Shown here: piece after piece, positions 62,599-64,000 of the stretch | Numbering within the stretch: position 1 is the first letter of the stretch | How the letters are laid out: the number at the start of each line of letters is the position of its first letter | Origin: Dyadobacter fermentans DSM 18053 | GTDB lineage: Bacteria > Bacteroidota > Bacteroidia > Cytophagales > Spirosomataceae | Direction: 5' to 3' | Assembly (NCBI RefSeq): GCF_000023125.1 | Contig: NC_013037.1 | Coordinates: 5,186,501 to 5,250,500 of the forward strand | DNA length: 64,000 nucleotides | The notes under the pieces: model-generated | Told to the model about the DNA's origin: nothing | The model's database searches: none | Seen by the model: only the letters and a program-made list of their open reading frames with translations | Made by a program: the position numbers and the translations under genes

Positions 62599-64000
62599 AT
62601 GAAGAAGTTATTCCCGCTTTCCCTGATCCTGTTTGGTGCACTGCTGTTGGCGAGCTGCAACAAATCGGGCAATGTATCCAAAGAACAGGCCGAAAAAATT
62701 GCGGTTTCCTGGAAGCTCGTGAGCAATTTTATCGAACCCGAGGGAAGGTTTGAAGCGCAGTTTACGATCCGTAACGGCAGCGATTTTACACTTGACGGCT
62801 CCAACTGGCGGCTGTTCTGGAACATGTCGCCGAGGCCCATTCAATCCAATCAAACACCTCAGCCGGCTGTGATCGAGCATATCAATGGCGACTGGTACCA
62901 GATGCTCGCGGCCAAAGATTTCAAACTCGCGCCGGGCGATTCGGTGGTGATCAAATACACCGGTACCGAAGGGGTGATTAAGGAAACGGACGCGCCGCTG
63001 GGCCTGTATTTTGTGTTTTACGACAATGAGGGCAAGGAAAAGGACATTGTGCAAGTGGCTGATTACACCATCGAGCCATTCACGACGAAGGAGCAGATCC
63101 TCCGCGGCAAAATGGATTTGAAAGAAGTCCCGACTGCCGAAACGCGGTTTAAAGCCAATGCCGGATTTACCAAAATAGGTGAGGAGCAGCTTCTGAAAAT
63201 CATCCCAAGTCCTGTGAAGCTGATTCCGGGCGCGGGCACATTTACGATGACAGGCAAAACCAATGTGTATTACCAGGAAGGGCTTGAAACCGAGGCGAGA
63301 TATCTGATCAGTAAATTGAAGACATTGACGGGAACAGACCTGCCCATTCAGGCGGGACTTCCTAACAAGCCTTCGTCGGAAGAGGCGGCCATTGTGCTGA
63401 AAACCGGCAAAGTGGCCGTGAACGGCATTTCCAGCGAAGCTTATACCCTGAATATCGCTCAAACGGGCATTACCATCGAAGGCAGCGACGCGGCGGGCGT
63501 GTTCTACGGCGTGCAAAGCCTTTTGCAACTCGCACCAACGGATTCGTACCAGAAACCCGTAGCGTCGATCGGCTTTGGGTTCGTGCAGGTACAGGATGCG
63601 CCGCGTTTCCAGTTCCGAAGCCTGCATCTGGATGTGGCACGTAACTTCCAGACGAAGGAATCGGTGAAGCGGATTATCGACCTGCTTTCGAGCTACAAGG
63701 TGAACCACCTGCTGCTTTATACCACGGAAGACGAAGGCTGGCGGATCGAGATAGACGGCTTGCCGGAGCTCACACAGGTAGGCGCGCAACGCCAGCACAC
63801 ATCGGGTATGAACGCGAATGCATTGCATCCGGGCTACGGGTCGGGGCCTGTTGCCAATGAGAAAGGCAAGCACGGAAGCGGCTATTATACCAAAGCGGAT
63901 TTCATTGAAATACTCAAATACGCGCACGAGCGGCACATCAAGATCATTCCCGAACTGAACTTCCCCGGCCACGCGCTGGCGGCGATCAAATCCATGGAGG
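62599..64000 (+). CDS. GH20 beta-N-acetylhexosaminidase lipoprotein (3' end beyond window)
   Basis: An open frame of 467 codons running off the right edge. The N terminus MKKLFPLSLILFGALLLASC is a lipoprotein signal (Cys20). It has a CHB_HEX-type binding domain (SWKLVSNFIEPEGRFEAQFT, FWNMSPRPIQSN), then GH20 domain 2 (KLIPGAGTFTMTGKTNVYYQ, AGVFYGVQSLLQLAPTDSYQ), then the start of the catalytic TIM barrel (RFQFRSLHLDVARNFQTKES, VNHLLLYTTEDEGWRIEIDG, and IIPELNFPGHALAAIKSM). The catalytic Asp-Glu pair lies beyond the edge. It releases terminal GlcNAc or GalNAc in known members. Divergent from the NagX-like gene by 154 bases, so the region between holds both promoters. Confidence 0.93.
   Translation, partial: MKKLFPLSLILFGALLLASCNKSGNVSKEQAEKIAVSWKLVSNFIEPEGRFEAQFTIRNGSDFTLDGSNWRLFWNMSPRPIQSNQTPQPAVIEHINGDWYQMLAAKDFKLAPGDSVVIKYTGTEGVIKETDAPLGLYFVFYDNEGKEKDIVQVADYTIEPFTTKEQILRGKMDLKEVPTAETRFKANAGFTKIGEEQLLKIIPSPVKLIPGAGTFTMTGKTNVYYQEGLETEARYLISKLKTLTGTDLPIQAGLPNKPSSEEAAIVLKTGKVAVNGISSEAYTLNIAQTGITIEGSDAAGVFYGVQSLLQLAPTDSYQKPVASIGFGFVQVQDAPRFQFRSLHLDVARNFQTKESVKRIIDLLSSYKVNHLLLYTTEDEGWRIEIDGLPELTQVGAQRQHTSGMNANALHPGYGSGPVANEKGKHGSGYYTKADFIEILKYAHERHIKIIPELNFPGHALAAIKSME

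Noticed and set aside
62608..63972. A 454-codon minus-strand frame
   Set aside because: Antisense to the GH20 hexosaminidase, which shows a lipoprotein signal and three family domains in order.
1..64000. tRNA, rRNA or riboswitch
   Set aside because: I looked in all intergenic regions and saw no cloverleaf, conserved rRNA stretch or known riboswitch core; the leaders of bioB and ribD are short and unstructured.

Overview
The window looks like a chromosome segment of a glycan-degrading Bacteroidota, most like a Cytophagales member near Dyadobacter or Spirosoma. That placement is inferred from protein style and moderate-to-high GC, not from a marker gene. Support comes from a SusC/SusD pair, a type IX secretion (T9SS) sorting domain, many secreted or lipoprotein glycan enzymes, few Shine-Dalgarno sequences, Tat-exported Gfo/Idh and GH125 enzymes, and ThuA proteins. 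No rRNA, tRNA, CRISPR array, phage or insertion-sequence transposase was seen. Two genes run off the ends: a fused hydantoinase/5-oxoprolinase (left) and a GH20 hexosaminidase (right).

Layout. 1-5.4 kb: oxoprolinase, an AraC regulator and two unrelated non-coding repeat elements. 5.4-12.1 kb: a polysaccharide-utilisation operon (SusC, SusD, DUF3823 lipoprotein, GH43 arabinanase-like enzyme), translationally coupled at the junctions. 12.4-17.5 kb: a 1250-residue ThuA/dehydrogenase/CARDB/cupredoxin lipoprotein and a Gfo/Idh protein that lacks the usual EKP lysine. 17.8-21.6 kb: acetyltransferase, GH125 mannosidase, bioB and two small unknowns. 21.6-22.3 kb: an intact HigB/HigA toxin-antitoxin pair. 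22.4-26.2 kb: an iron-uptake pair (PepSY membrane protein, TonB-dependent receptor). 26.3-29.5 kb: a TIM-barrel epimerase-like protein, a META-like lipoprotein, an AraC regulator and a decayed second toxin-antitoxin locus. 29.5-35.1 kb: an apparent uronate operon (uxuA, SDR, ThuA, Gfo/Idh) divergent from a LacI-type regulator, with an operator between them. 35.8-44.6 kb: a tight five-gene operon (PfkB-HAD fusion, two paralogous beta-propeller/alpha-toroid proteins, a ChbG/YdjC deacetylase, a DUF3748 protein) that matches no pathway I recognise. 45-51.4 kb: housekeeping genes (ECF sigma factor, lgt, yidD, MoxR ATPase, prmC, ribD, aroE). 51.6-64 kb: a T9SS-exported subtilase, a secreted nucleoside hydrolase, and an amino-sugar-like cluster (HpaI aldolase, GH20-related protein, NagX-like acyltransferase, GH20 hexosaminidase).

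How the genes may work together. Outer-membrane import (SusCD) and secreted hydrolases (GH43, GH125, GH20) would feed periplasmic and cytoplasmic sugar chemistry. Gfo/Idh, ThuA and TIM-barrel families occur repeatedly here, which suggests redox-assisted sugar processing alongside classical uronate catabolism. The best candidates for undescribed biology are the 35.8-44.6 kb operon, the two repeat elements with covarying hairpins, and the decayed antitoxin whose frameshift lies in a perfect inverted repeat.
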